Source of the DNA: Clostridiales bacterium
GTDB taxonomy: Bacteria; Bacillota; Clostridia; Christensenellales; Aristaeellaceae
NCBI GenBank assembly: GCA_015056315.1
Contig: SVGN01000006.1
Location: forward strand, 35,076-99,075
Direction: 5' to 3'
DNA: 64,000 nt
Part shown: piece by piece, positions 7,242 to 15,947 of the stretch
Numbering within the stretch: position 1 is the first letter of the stretch
Layout: every line of letters starts with the position of its first letter
Notes under the pieces: generated by a model
Database searches by the model: none
The model's input: the letters and a program-made list of their open reading frames with translations, nothing else
What the model was told of the DNA's origin: nothing
Translations under genes and position numbers: made by a program

Positions 7242-8420
7242 TCACTTGACCGAATCCATATAGTTTTGCATCCTGCTTGCGCTGTCCCTGCGCATCTTCT
7301 CCGTAACATGGATGTATATGTTGGCGGTGGTGGATATGTTGGAATGCCCCAGAGCTTCGGAAACCACCTTCAGATCGTCGCCGTTCTGGAGGGAGATCGT
7401 CGCATAAGTGTGCCGGAGATCGTGAACACGGGCGGAGGGTATGCCGGATGCCCTCACAATGCGCTTGAAGCTGCCGTAAACCGAATCAACAGTAAGGTGC
7501 TTGCCATCCTCATGGGTGAATACCAAGTCAAGCGAATTCGCCCATTCTGAGCCGAAAAACAACCGTTGCTGTGCCTGTGTCCTGCGTTGCTCTCTCAGTA
7601 TATCCACGATACCGGGGGCAAGCGTTACCGTCCTGACACCACCCGTTTTGGTCTCTGCCAGCCGGTATTGACCGCCCCCGCCGGGGAGCCTTTCTTTTTG
7701 TAACTGACGATCAATGCGGATGGTTCCATTGTCGAAGTCCACGCAGCACCAGCGAAGCCCCAGAGCTTCACCCATTCGCATTCCGGAGAACAAAATAACC
7801 GTGAACAGGTTTTGATACTTGTGACCTTGCACAGCTTGGAGAAACGTTCTCACTTCCGCATCCGTAAGGGGCTTTATTTCGTGTTTCTCTGCCCTTGGCA
7901 GCTCACAGGCATCACAGGGGTTGACCTTGATGTAATCAATCTTTACAGCTTGTTGCAGGGCTTTATGGAGTATCCCATGCAGGTTCTTTATGCTTTTGTT
8001 GCTGAGACCGCCGGAGCCGTTCCCCCTCTCCCGCTGCTTTTTGTTATACAGGCTTTGGATCATGGGGGCGGTGAGCTGGGACAACTTCACAGCACCGATA
8101 CCGGGCTTTATATGCTGCTCTATGTATGTCCTGTACTGGCTGCGGGTGGAGGCTTTCACGCTGCCAAGGTATTCCCCGTGCCAGATGTCCATCCATTGTG
8201 CAACGGTGAGCCGGGACGGCTCAGTAAACACGCCTTGGTCAACCTCCGCCGTGTATGCGGTGATCTTCTTCCGAACCTCCGCCTGTGTTTTGCCGTAGAA
8301 GGACTTTTGCAGCAGCTTCCCGGAGCCGGGATCCCTGCCGATGGAGATACGCCCTTCCCAGCTTCCGTCCTTCCGCTGGCGGATCATGCCTTGCCCATTA
8401 GCTGCTTTGTGTTTCGCCAT
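7242..8420 (-). CDS. Tyrosine-type site-specific integrase
   Basis: The 392-residue protein has the three-part structure of Tn916/phage integrases: an arm-binding N-terminus (AP2-like, about 10-65), a SAM-like core-binding domain (about 70-170) and a catalytic domain. The active-site set is complete: Arg215 (SGMRMGEALGLRW), Lys258, His333 and Arg336 (HDLRHTYAT), His359 (LGHSN) and nucleophile Tyr369. It integrates and excises the element at the 3' end of tRNA-Ser, the adjacent gene. Its start overlaps the end of the repressor gene by 23 bases, so the two are one transcript and translation is probably coupled. No damage is visible, so the element may still be mobile. Confidence 0.95.
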   Translation of the reverse strand: MAKHKAANGQGMIRQRKDGSWEGRISIGRDPGSGKLLQKSFYGKTQAEVRKKITAYTAEVDQGVFTEPSRLTVAQWMDIWHGEYLGSVKASTRSQYRTYIEQHIKPGIGAVKLSQLTAPMIQSLYNKKQRERGNGSGGLSNKSIKNLHGILHKALQQAVKIDYIKVNPCDACELPRAEKHEIKPLTDAEVRTFLQAVQGHKYQNLFTVILFSGMRMGEALGLRWCCVDFDNGTIRIDRQLQKERLPGGGGQYRLAETKTGGVRTVTLAPGIVDILREQRRTQAQQRLFFGSEWANSLDLVFTHEDGKHLTVDSVYGSFKRIVRASGIPSARVHDLRHTYATISLQNGDDLKVVSEALGHSNISTTANIYIHVTEKMRRDSASRMQNYMDSVK

Positions 8421-9198
8421 TTATACGATCCTCCAATATCTGCATAACTTCTTCGACGGTTGGGACTTCCTCATCCGGGCGGATTACAATCTGCGTTTCT
8501 GTTTCTGACAACGGCGGAGGGGAACCCCGTTTGAAAGTGACCTTAAAATTCTTGTTCGCTTCTGCTATGAGCCTTTGCAAATCTATTTCATGTTTCAGCC
8601 GTTCCAGATCCACGGGGGCGGATGCCTTTTCTGTGGAATATTTCAAAATCAGAGATTTCACCCAATCTGTAAGAATATCCCTCATTTCGTATTCGCATTC
8701 ACGGGAAACCCTGCTGAACTCCAACAGTAAGCGACCAATGCCGACCCCATCCGGCTGCTGAAACTCATCGATTAGTGTATCCATATCCTTGCTTTCGATA
8801 TAATCCGCCCATGCTTTGTGCTGCAGCAGCATATTGGCGTGGCTGGCAAGTGAGAAAACCCGTTCGAGATTCCCGGCGAAATCATCAACGATCCAAAGGG
8901 CTTGTGGTTCATGTTCCTTCAGAAACGAAAGCTGTTCCGCCGTGGCCTGTGATATACCCAGCAGGGCGCAAGCGTTTTGCATATCCTGCTCTATGCTCTT
9001 GCATTCCGTCCTTCCAAGCAGATAGTCGGTAGATACACCGTAATGATCAGCGATCATAACAAGGGTATCAAACCCCGGTTCTCTTCGCTCCCCTTCGTAC
9101 ATGGAATAAGCCGAAGCCTTTAGCCCTATGGCTTGCGCTGCCTCCGCCTGTGTTCGTTCCCCTCTTAATTCCCTTAGTCTTTGCCCGAAACCATTCAT
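8398..9198 (-). CDS. XRE-family repressor (CI-like)
   Basis: The 266-residue protein begins with a Cro/CI helix-turn-helix (residues about 5-65, with RTQAEAAQAIGLKASAYSMY and DYLLGRT). A helical, charged C-terminus follows with no recognisable S24 peptidase site, so LexA-like self-cleavage is unlikely. I chose the ATG at 9198 because GGGAGG lies about eight bases upstream; a longer start at 9231 has none. It is divergent from the excisionase-like gene across a 153-base control region and co-transcribed with the integrase. It is inferred to keep the element integrated by repressing the rightward promoter. Confidence 0.85.
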   Translation of the reverse strand: MNGFGQRLRELRGERTQAEAAQAIGLKASAYSMYEGERREPGFDTLVMIADHYGVSTDYLLGRTECKSIEQDMQNACALLGISQATAEQLSFLKEHEPQALWIVDDFAGNLERVFSLASHANMLLQHKAWADYIESKDMDTLIDEFQQPDGVGIGRLLLEFSRVSRECEYEMRDILTDWVKSLILKYSTEKASAPVDLERLKHEIDLQRLIAEANKNFKVTFKRGSPPPLSETETQIVIRPDEEVPTVEEVMQILEDRINGETQSS

Positions 9199-9277
9199 AA
9201 CGGTATCGCCTCCCGCTAAATAGTACCACACAGCACCACAGAACGCAAGTTTTTTATGTTGCGCATTGCGAACTGTG

Positions 9278-9326
9278 TTGCATTATCACTTTACATAGTG
9301 TATAATAGATTTGTGGTAATCCACAA
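9278..9326 (+). promoter_or_regulatory. Rightward early promoter with dyad operator
   Basis: TTGCAT (9278-9283), a 17-base spacer and TATAAT (9301-9306) face the excisionase-like gene. Just downstream, TTGTGG-TAAT-CCACAA (9311-9326) is a perfect inverted repeat that contains a reverse copy of the TACCACAA box found at the element ends. It is a candidate operator for the repressor or a binding site for the recombination proteins. Confidence 0.65.
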
Positions 9327-9351
9327 TCTGTAAACAAAGGAGCATACGAGA

Positions 9352-9537
9352 ATGAACGAAAACCGTATCACCATCACCCCGAAGGAAGCAGCCGGAATGC
9401 TGGGTCTGTCCATGACAACCATGTATGAGCTGGTACACAGCGAGGGCTTCCCCTCTATCCGGGTAGGCAAGAAGATTCTCATCAACGTGGAGGGCTTGAA
9501 ACACTGGGTCAACGAGCGCAGCGGGATGGTGGTGTGA
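9352..9537 (+). CDS. Excisionase-family helix-turn-helix protein
   Basis: The 61-residue protein is a compact MerR-like HTH_17/excisionase domain: ITITPKEAAGMLGLSMTTMY, followed by a wing ending SIRVGKKILINVEGLKHWV. AAAGGAG precedes the ATG. It is the first gene of the rightward transcript, directly behind the strong early promoter. In related elements such proteins direct the integrase towards excision or act as activators. Its stop is almost adjacent to the next gene's start, indicating coupled translation. Confidence 0.85.
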   Translation: MNENRITITPKEAAGMLGLSMTTMYELVHSEGFPSIRVGKKILINVEGLKHWVNERSGMVV

Positions 9538-9541
9538 TGCG

Positions 9542-10279
9542 TTGGAAAACGGATACATCAAGCTGTGGCGATCCATTGACAGCTGGGGCTGGAGGACGAA
9601 CCCGAACACTTTGAGCGTGTTTCTGTACTGCCTCACCCATGCCCGCCACACTCCGGGAGAGTATCATGGTGTGCAGCTCCAGCCGGGGCAGCTGATCACC
9701 GGCAGGGATGCTATCAGCCGGGGAACAGGGGTAACCACCCAATCCGTGCGTACAGCCCTCAACAATCTAAAAAAAGGCGGAGAATTAACCATCAAATCAA
9801 CCAACAAATTCTCTGTTATAACCGTTGTGAATTGGGCAAAATTCCAATCCGCAACCGCCACACCTAACCAGCAACCTAACCAACAACTAACCAACAACCA
9901 ACCAGCAACTAACCAACAACTAACCACAAACAAGAATGATAAGAATGAAATAATGGAAGATGTTGTTGGGGGCAGCATCAGCACCATTCTCGACGATGTT
10001 ATCAAGAGGGGATGGGGTAAACCACCAACGCCGTACATCGCCGGAGAAATAGCACGGCTTGCCAACGAATACGGGGCTACTTTTGTTTCGGCTGCTGTAG
10101 ATACCGCTCTGGCTCACGATACAAAGGGCGGAATATCCATAGCGTATGTCGAAAAGATTCTTTCCAATATGCCACGCCGAACAGCGGTTCCAAAAGTCAA
10201 GTTTGAGAAGCGCATAGACGAACATGGAAACCCGTATGTTGTTGTGATCCGTACCCCGGAGCCGGACGATCCATATTAA
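9542..10279 (+). CDS. Phage replication initiator / DnaD-like protein
   Basis: The 245-residue protein starts ENGYIKLWRSIDSWGW, a typical N-terminus of phage replisome-organiser proteins. It has a winged-helix segment (GQLITGRDAISRGTGVTTQS, then STNKFSVITVVNWAKFQ). A low-complexity Asn/Gln/Thr linker (residues about 103-132) leads to a helical C-terminal domain (about 145-215). The start codon is TTG five bases after the preceding stop, with only weak Shine-Dalgarno complementarity, so translation is probably coupled. Its likely role is opening the element's origin and loading the host helicase. A tandem 12-bp repeat array lies downstream at 10342-10389. Confidence 0.75.
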   Translation: MENGYIKLWRSIDSWGWRTNPNTLSVFLYCLTHARHTPGEYHGVQLQPGQLITGRDAISRGTGVTTQSVRTALNNLKKGGELTIKSTNKFSVITVVNWAKFQSATATPNQQPNQQLTNNQPATNQQLTTNKNDKNEIMEDVVGGSISTILDDVIKRGWGKPPTPYIAGEIARLANEYGATFVSAAVDTALAHDTKGGISIAYVEKILSNMPRRTAVPKVKFEKRIDEHGNPYVVVIRTPEPDDPY

Positions 10280-10341
10280 CCCACCGCTTTTGAAATCATC
10301 CGCTTGCAAATGCTTGCAGATGAATGCACCCCTGTAAGAAA

Positions 10342-10389
10342 GTACCCCGGTTAGTACCTTGGTTAGTACCCCACTTTGTACCCCAGTAA
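10342..10389 (+). repeat. Four tandem 12-bp repeats (iteron-like)
   Basis: Four units follow each other without gaps: GTACCCCGGTTA, GTACCTTGGTTA, GTACCCCACTTT and GTACCCCAGTAA. They lie between the replication gene and the next gene and end at that gene's ribosome binding site. Tandem repeats beside a replication gene suggest an origin; a translated role (VPxx repeats) is also formally possible. Confidence 0.6.
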
Positions 10390-10398
10390 GGAGGAACG

Positions 10399-10575
10399 AT
10401 GAGCAGAGCAAGCGATTATAGCAACCTTGAAGATACCCCCGCCCGGAAGCGGAAGTGGTACAGGAACAACCCCGACAAGGTTCTGGCAGAACGGCAGAGG
10501 GCAGCCCTCCGCCTGCTGGAGCGAACCGGCTGCATCGTTGCCGGTATCGTTGTCAATGATCCCCGGAAACTTTGA
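10399..10575 (+). CDS. Small phage protein, unknown
   Basis: A 58-residue basic protein starts at an ATG seven bases behind AAGGAGG. The first half, ARKRKWYRNNPDKVLAERQ, resembles the 45-residue protein encoded at 14187-14324 (YQRKWRRENPEKVRATQ), so both may belong to one small phage family. It is followed at once by a terminator. No function can be given; positive charge suggests nucleic-acid contact. Confidence 0.6.
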   Translation: MSRASDYSNLEDTPARKRKWYRNNPDKVLAERQRAALRLLERTGCIVAGIVVNDPRKL

Positions 10576-10582
10576 TTTTTTC

Positions 10583-10606
10583 GCCCCCGTAAGGGGGCTA
10601 TTTTTA
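10583..10606 (+). terminator. Rho-independent terminator
   Basis: GCCCCC-GTAA-GGGGGC followed by TATTTTTATT separates the early replication genes from the resolvase gene. Confidence 0.85.
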
Positions 10607-10671
10607 TTCCGTCGGGATGGTGAATGAATAAAGACAATGAGAAAATGAAAGGGAAAGGAGGGGGATAACCA

Positions 10672-10983
10672 TTGAACTCTAAACGTAAAGGGAACGCCGG
10701 GGAGCGGGAACTGCTCTCCATCTTGGCGGAGGCTGGAAAGGCTGAAAGGAACGATCAGCGGTATATCGGCGGGAAGGACAACCCCGATATATCCTTCCAG
10801 CACAACGGCAAGAAGTACCATGTAGAGTGCAAGCGTTGTGAAAAGCTGAGTCTGTACGAAGCAATGGAACAGGCTATCCGGGATGCAAACGGTCATGCTA
10901 CCCCAGTTGTGATGCACCGCAGAAACAAGAAACCGTGGTTGGTTATCCTCCGCCTTTCGGATTTTTTGAACGAAAAGGAGTGA
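10672..10983 (+). CDS. Phage Holliday-junction-resolvase-like PD-(D/E)XK nuclease
   Basis: The 103-residue protein fits the small phage/archaeal resolvase fold. KRKGNAGERELLSIL carries the early Glu, DNPDISFQ the Asp and VECKRCEKL the E-x-K pair of the PD-(D/E)XK centre. A conserved PVVMHRRNKKPWLVIL strand follows. Such enzymes cut branched DNA before packaging. The start is TTG, ten bases after AAGGAGG; no ATG is available nearby. Its stop overlaps the Shine-Dalgarno region of the tail-terminator gene. Confidence 0.8.
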   Translation: MNSKRKGNAGERELLSILAEAGKAERNDQRYIGGKDNPDISFQHNGKKYHVECKRCEKLSLYEAMEQAIRDANGHATPVVMHRRNKKPWLVILRLSDFLNEKE

Positions 10984-10988
10984 GCAGT

Positions 10989-11405
10989 ATTCTTTTTTCG
11001 GATCTCTCACAGGTTATCTATAACCTGTGGTCTGGATTCCATCTGAACGGAATTCCAATTCCGGCATATAAAAGCGGTCACGTCCCCGACCATGCGAAAC
11101 CGCCTTTTATTACCTTTTCCGTTAGCATGGGCAATCTTGGAGATGTTACCAATCAAACCGCCTTTTTGTGGCTCCGGCACACCCCCGGCAGCAACGTAAA
11201 CCGGGATCGTGCAGCCGTTGCGGATCAGATCGCCTCTGCCATCCCCACCAGAGGAAAAGCGATTGCAGCAGCCAACGGCGGAGGGGTTTGGATCTCCAGA
11301 AGCGGATTGTTCCTTTCGGATAATGACCCGGAAGCAACCGACCCCAAGCCGGACGAAGAACCCATTATCGGCTTGCGTGTATCCTATTCGACAAAAACGT
11401 ATTGA
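10989..11405 (+). CDS. Phage tail terminator-like protein (ATT start)
   Basis: The 138-residue protein resembles siphophage tail-completion/terminator proteins: a helix LSQVIYNLWSGFHLNGIPIP, then a strand HAKPPFITFSVSMG. These proteins cap the tail tube and join it to the neck. The codon properly spaced (eight bases) behind AAGGAG (10975-10980) is ATT at 10989; the only canonical alternative, GTG at 10980, overlaps the Shine-Dalgarno sequence. The frame is intact to TGA. Normally tail tube, chaperone and tape-measure genes would follow; here the tail-tip gene comes next. Confidence 0.65.
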   Translation: MLFSDLSQVIYNLWSGFHLNGIPIPAYKSGHVPDHAKPPFITFSVSMGNLGDVTNQTAFLWLRHTPGSNVNRDRAAVADQIASAIPTRGKAIAAANGGGVWISRSGLFLSDNDPEATDPKPDEEPIIGLRVSYSTKTY

Positions 11406-11418
11406 GAGGTGAAGCAAA

Positions 11419-14007
11419 ATCAAACGGATATTGCTTCCGAAACAAGTCAACCCGACCACTTTCAAGAACAGCAAGCCCCTGCACCCGCTTTTGCTGTCGG
11501 TGAGCTTCGACCAGATTCCATGCTCTATGGCGAGAATGGTTCTGCCGGAGGGGGAAAGTCTTTCGGTTCGTGAGCTGGTGCGCCTGTACACTTCCGAAGG
11601 TGATGCCGGTATTTTTCGGGTAACAGCCACCACCCCAGTATATCCGGGGAACATGGAAGTTACCCTCGCCCACGGCATATGCATTCTGAATGATACCAGA
11701 ATCAAAGGGAGTGGGTACATCGAGGGCACCTTCGGATCTGTGATCGCCGATATCATCAGCCATCAAGAAGGAAACACTTTTGCGGTTGGATACTTTGCAG
11801 ACGGTGAAACCGTCCGCATTAAGTATGACAACGATACTCTTCTGGATCTTCTCAAACAGGCTTGTCAAAAGGCAAAGAAACAACGTCTAACCGTTGATCA
11901 ATCCTCCGCCACTTGGATTCTTGGCTCTGAATCCATCCCCGACCATCCGACCGCAGAGGGCAGGTTTGCCAGAAATCTGGGCACGGTTTCTATGAACGTG
12001 GATGACGATAATCTTTGCACCCGGCTGGTTGTCGAACACACGAACTGGGAAACCGGCGAAAAAACATATACCTACTATGATGCGGATACCATCAGCGAAT
12101 ATGGAGTTGTTGAGAAGCCGTGGTCTGTTCCATACGGAGCAACCGAAGAAGATATAACAGCATACGCTAACGAATTTCTGGAAATGTGGAAAGAACCGAG
12201 CGTAAGCATTGATATTGATGCCTCCGATCTTTACGACCTCACCGGGCAAAGCATCGACCGTCTTAAAATCGGTGATATGCTCCGCTGCTGTATGCCCGAT
12301 TATAAAACAACCGTGAACTGCCGCATGAGAACCGTAACGCACCCGGATGTGTACGGCAATCCTCTTAAGCGAAGGATCACATACAGCAACAGCCCCATTG
12401 ATACCTCCGGACTTTTAGTTGAACTGAAGAGGCAGAACGAAAGCAACGGGCGGAGGATCGGCGGGGCAGCATCTTCGGCGGAGGCTGCCCGATGGGGTAT
12501 CAATCTCACCCATGAACGGCTTGAAGAGCTTGATCAGTATACGAAAGCAACCTTTAACGCCGTTGGTATTGAGCTGAACGCACAGAAGGCAACAGTCGGG
12601 ATTCACGCAACGAACATAACCACACTTTTCGAAGATGTTGAGCGTGTAGCACAGATAACCGGCGATGTTTCCGTTCAGCTTGATGCCCAGAACAGGACGA
12701 TCAACCTCAAAGCCGACCAGAAAGCCGTTGATGATCTGACAAACGAGGTAACCACACTTGGAACAGATGTTTCTGTCGGGGTTGATGGTCTGCGAGCCAC
12801 CATCCAGCAGAACGATAAAACGCTTTCCGAACTGAATGCTACTATCGCCGGTCTGGAGCATTGGGTAACCGACGGAGCAGATAACGTTTCCGAACTGGTC
12901 AATACTGTTCGTGGTTTGGAGAGCATCGTCTCTGCTGCCGGAGGGCAGATCAGCACGCTCACCAACACCGCCGATGGCCTCACAAGCATTGTAAACGGGC
13001 AGGGCGAACAGCTTGCCACGTTCAAGACCCGCATTGATGAAATCACCAGTGAAGTCAAGGGGGCGAACGGCAGCATAACCAGCCTTTCGGTTTATGTTGA
13101 TGAGATCTCCGGGGTTGTCAAAGCTGCGGGCGGGAAGATTGGTTCCTTGGTTGTATCTGCCGATGAGATTTCCGGCAAAATCACCGACCAAACGAAAGCT
13201 TTTTCGCAGCTCCTTGCAAAGATTGATGAGATCTCTGCAAACGTACAAGCTGCGAATGGTGATATCGGCAAGATTACCGTGCAAAGCAACGAGATTGCGC
13301 AGACCATTGTGAGCGCCGATAAGCGCATCACTTCGCAGCTCAAATTGATTGCCGGTGTTATAGAGTTGCAAACCAAGGCTGATGGAACCGCTGTATCCCT
13401 CCGCCTTAATGCTCTTGACAATATGATCACAGCACAAGCTGGAACGATTGCCAATATCAGCGGTGATACCAAGAGCATAGGCGAAACCCTTTCGACGATT
13501 ACAGGCTCCACGATCTGGCAGAACAGAGAAAGCATCACCGGCGTTGTAGGGAATATGTCGGTTGGCGCAGACGGGAAGATCTATATCAAGGATGGCAGCG
13601 GTCTGATGATCACCAAGGGCAGCGCAAGCTATGGTGTGTACGATTCCAACAGCCTTACAGCGGGTATCATCGTCAACAAGATCAACGGCGGTACGGCTAC
13701 CATCAAAGCCGAGCGCATCAACCTTGAAGGTTATGTTACTGCCGATAAGCTCTCCACAGAGATAGCCAACATCATGACTCAGTTTAGCGGGAAACTCAGC
13801 ACAGGAGAGTTGGAAGTAACCAAAGGCCCGTTCTCTTTCCAGGGGTATAACATCGTTCGCCGGAGTAAAGCGGTGATGACAAGTTTGCCAACATTCACGA
13901 CCGCAACCGTAACCCTTGCCAATGGCAACCAAATCAAAGTTGTAACTGGTTGGGCTGATGCCCCAAGCAACCACAGATCCACCCTGTTTTATCTGGGTGA
14001 TGAATAA
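11419..14007 (+). CDS. Phage tail-tip / minor structural protein (ATC start)
   Basis: About 862 residues. The N-terminal 330 residues resemble siphophage tail-associated (Prophage_tail, endopeptidase-type) proteins. A long coiled-coil region (about 340-720) has recurring units such as KIDEISANVQAANGDIGKIT. A short C-terminal domain ends in WADAPSNHRSTLFYLGDE. Such proteins form the tail tip that contacts the host cell. AGAGGTG is followed after seven bases by ATC AAA CGG ATA TTG; a TTG start at 11431 is the fallback, losing four residues. The gene starts 13 bases after the tail-terminator stop. Confidence 0.7.
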   Translation: MKRILLPKQVNPTTFKNSKPLHPLLLSVSFDQIPCSMARMVLPEGESLSVRELVRLYTSEGDAGIFRVTATTPVYPGNMEVTLAHGICILNDTRIKGSGYIEGTFGSVIADIISHQEGNTFAVGYFADGETVRIKYDNDTLLDLLKQACQKAKKQRLTVDQSSATWILGSESIPDHPTAEGRFARNLGTVSMNVDDDNLCTRLVVEHTNWETGEKTYTYYDADTISEYGVVEKPWSVPYGATEEDITAYANEFLEMWKEPSVSIDIDASDLYDLTGQSIDRLKIGDMLRCCMPDYKTTVNCRMRTVTHPDVYGNPLKRRITYSNSPIDTSGLLVELKRQNESNGRRIGGAASSAEAARWGINLTHERLEELDQYTKATFNAVGIELNAQKATVGIHATNITTLFEDVERVAQITGDVSVQLDAQNRTINLKADQKAVDDLTNEVTTLGTDVSVGVDGLRATIQQNDKTLSELNATIAGLEHWVTDGADNVSELVNTVRGLESIVSAAGGQISTLTNTADGLTSIVNGQGEQLATFKTRIDEITSEVKGANGSITSLSVYVDEISGVVKAAGGKIGSLVVSADEISGKITDQTKAFSQLLAKIDEISANVQAANGDIGKITVQSNEIAQTIVSADKRITSQLKLIAGVIELQTKADGTAVSLRLNALDNMITAQAGTIANISGDTKSIGETLSTITGSTIWQNRESITGVVGNMSVGADGKIYIKDGSGLMITKGSASYGVYDSNSLTAGIIVNKINGGTATIKAERINLEGYVTADKLSTEIANIMTQFSGKLSTGELEVTKGPFSFQGYNIVRRSKAVMTSLPTFTTATVTLANGNQIKVVTGWADAPSNHRSTLFYLGDE

Positions 14008-14020
14008 GGAGGAACATACC

Positions 14021-14194
14021 ATGATCAAGATTCTTGACACCATCATTGCAGCTCTGAACAAAGTCGAGGTGCGGGGGCTGGATAATGTGAAAATCCTGAG
14101 TGATTGCATTATTACCCTTCGGGATTTTCGCAACATGATCGCCGAAGAGCTGGAGAAGTCTGCGACCGAGACGGAGGTGGTATCCGATGACTGA
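14021..14194 (+). CDS. Small phage protein, unknown
   Basis: A 57-residue acidic helical protein (MIKILDTIIAALNKVEVRG) starts at ATG eight bases behind AAGGAGG. It follows the tail-tip gene by 13 bases and overlaps the next gene by eight bases, so it is part of the same transcript. The helical pattern suggests a small adaptor or chaperone; no family is recognised. Confidence 0.65.
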   Translation: MIKILDTIIAALNKVEVRGLDNVKILSDCIITLRDFRNMIAEELEKSATETEVVSDD

Positions 14195-14324
14195 AGCAGC
14201 CAAGGAAGCCCGCCGAGCCTATCAGCGTAAGTGGCGGAGGGAGAACCCCGAAAAGGTGCGGGCTACTCAGGATCGCTACTGGGAAAAGAAATCCATCGAA
14301 GCCAAAAAGGAGCTGAAAGCATGA
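14187..14324 (+). CDS. Small basic phage protein, unknown
   Basis: A 45-residue, highly charged protein (AYQRKWRRENPEKVRATQ in the middle) is encoded in an ATG frame that overlaps the preceding gene by eight bases and the next start by four (ATGA). The overlaps argue for real translation. It shares the KW(Y/R)R-NP(D/E)KV pattern with the 58-residue protein at 10399-10575. Function unknown. Confidence 0.6.
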   Translation: MTEAAKEARRAYQRKWRRENPEKVRATQDRYWEKKSIEAKKELKA

Positions 14325-14866
14325 GAACCCTTGATGAACTTTTGACCGCAGCGAAAGAAGCCAAGAACGGCTATTCCGCCAATGTACAGAGAGCCGAGCA
14401 GGAACGGCAGCTGCTGCAGAAAGCCCTTTCCGCAGCCCGTACAGCGCAGGAAGCTGCTGCTGCCTCTGGTGACCGTGCAGCATATGACAAGGCTCACAGC
14501 GACGAAAAGTACGCCTCCGCCCGTCTGGCTGCTATCGCCCAGCCGAAGCCGTTCTTCACCAGAGAAGAAAACAATGCCTTTGCTGCCGAAGTGCGCAGGG
14601 CATACGTTGAAGCTGTAAAACCCCACTACAAGCACCTGCAGGAGCTGCGCCATCAATGGCAAGCTGTCCTTGACCAGATCAACGAGGAAGCCCAGAAGGT
14701 GCGTATCATCGGCAATAAGATGAATGCAGCACACCCCCAAAACAGAGATTATTCCATTCGCTATGACAAGCCATACGAGTGTCTTTCCCCCCGTCTGGAT
14801 ACCTTCAAGGATGGCGAAGCCGTGCATGCTATCGACACTTTTCTGAGAATCTACGATAAGGAGTAA
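14321..14866 (+). CDS. Phage protein with coiled coil, unknown
   Basis: A 181-residue soluble protein. The first 80 residues are a heptad-rich helix (EQERQLLQKALSAARTAQEA). A second helical part follows, then an aromatic C-terminus. The ATG overlaps the upstream stop as ATGA, so translation is coupled; AAGGAG lies just before it. It sits in the cluster of small genes between tail tip and the RinA-like regulator. I recognise no family. Confidence 0.65.
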   Translation: MRTLDELLTAAKEAKNGYSANVQRAEQERQLLQKALSAARTAQEAAAASGDRAAYDKAHSDEKYASARLAAIAQPKPFFTREENNAFAAEVRRAYVEAVKPHYKHLQELRHQWQAVLDQINEEAQKVRIIGNKMNAAHPQNRDYSIRYDKPYECLSPRLDTFKDGEAVHAIDTFLRIYDKE

Positions 14867-14872
14867 ACCGCC

Positions 14873-15403
14873 ATGAAAGAATGTATTTCCATCGCCCGTA
14901 ACTTTTTGGATGTGGTTTCCGCAGCAAAAGCGGAGCTTCGCACCATCGGCGAAACCTACAAGGGCGAAGCCCTCCGCAGCAAGTCGGCGGAGGTGCTGAA
15001 GGGGCTGCAAGCCGAGTACCTTACCACCGGGCAGCTCATCCAGAAGCGTATCGATGAAGCCGAAAAGCGTGCTGCCGAGGAACAGAAGAACCTTTTCAAC
15101 GTCCCTCCCTCCGCTGATTTCCAGTATCTTACCCTACCAATTGTGCTGGATCAGGATCAGCTTTCTATTCTTCATGAGCGCAACAGCGCAGACCCTATTT
15201 TTTGCAAGGCTCTGAACGAATACGTTCAGAAGAACCACCCCGACAGCGGTGCATATTTCTCCTGTACTGCTCCCGGCGCAAAGGCAGAATGCAACAGCAT
15301 GAAGGTGGTTTTCAATGATCTGTTGCGTTCCTCTGCCCCCGCTGATATGCCCAGCTTTGACCAGATCGCCGACGATCTGTACTGGGGTATGGAAACCAAC
15401 TGA
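14873..15403 (+). CDS. Phage protein, unknown
   Basis: A 176-residue protein with a helical N-terminal half (about 1-65) and a mixed C-terminal half containing YLTLPIVLDQDQLSIL. AAGGAG lies nine bases before the ATG, and the gene begins six bases after the preceding stop. The similar length and two-part design of this and the preceding protein suggest the two work together. Function unknown. Confidence 0.65.
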   Translation: MKECISIARNFLDVVSAAKAELRTIGETYKGEALRSKSAEVLKGLQAEYLTTGQLIQKRIDEAEKRAAEEQKNLFNVPPSADFQYLTLPIVLDQDQLSILHERNSADPIFCKALNEYVQKNHPDSGAYFSCTAPGAKAECNSMKVVFNDLLRSSAPADMPSFDQIADDLYWGMETN

Positions 15404-15419
15404 TAAGGAGTGACCCGCC

Positions 15420-15941
15420 ATGATGCCCGAACCCCGGAAGAATCAAGATGTCCGATTGTGGCTAAAGGGCTACCGCAGCAATATGCGAAACCTTGATAAC
15501 CACATCAAGGTATATGAGCGTTACCGGGCAAAGGTTGACAGGTATGAAGCTGCTTTCAGCAGGGCTACCAGCGCAACCCAGAAATGGGGAACGGGCATCA
15601 AGGGGAACCAGCGCAATTTCTCAGACAAAACCGCCGATGCGGTTCTGGAGATGATAGAAGCCTCCGCCACCGCCAGCCGGGGAGATTATGACGGTCTTTT
15701 CGATTGGCTGGTGGAGGATCTCTCCGCTCTGGCTTCCTCCGGCCGTAAAGTGCTGGCAGCTATCAACAACCTATCCCATGCAGACCACAAAGATGCGCTT
15801 TTCCGGCGGTATATCGTTGGTGATACATGGGAGAAGATCGCCCTTGATATGGGCGTTTCTGTTGAATCCGTGTATAAGTGGCACGGGCATGCGCTGGATG
15901 AACTGAAAGAAAAGGGCGTACTTCCGCCCGAAAAGGAGTGA
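15420..15941 (+). CDS. RinA/ArpU-like phage late transcription regulator
   Basis: The 173-residue protein ends in a sigma-70 region-4-like helix-turn-helix: LFRRYIVGDTWEKIALDMGV, then SVESVYKWHGHALDELKE. A helical N-terminal half precedes it. This is the layout of DUF1492/ArpU/RinA-type regulators, which switch on late packaging and virion genes in Gram-positive phages and normally lie just before terminase. Here the portal gene follows directly and terminase is absent. AAGGAGTGACCCGCC precedes the ATG. Confidence 0.75.
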   Translation: MMPEPRKNQDVRLWLKGYRSNMRNLDNHIKVYERYRAKVDRYEAAFSRATSATQKWGTGIKGNQRNFSDKTADAVLEMIEASATASRGDYDGLFDWLVEDLSALASSGRKVLAAINNLSHADHKDALFRRYIVGDTWEKIALDMGVSVESVYKWHGHALDELKEKGVLPPEKE

Positions 15942-15947
15942 TCCACC

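Noticed and set aside
12415..14136. 573-codon minus-strand frame opposite the tail-tip gene
   Set aside because: It is a shadow of the coiled-coil coding sequence; the plus strand has the phage domain content and fits the operon.
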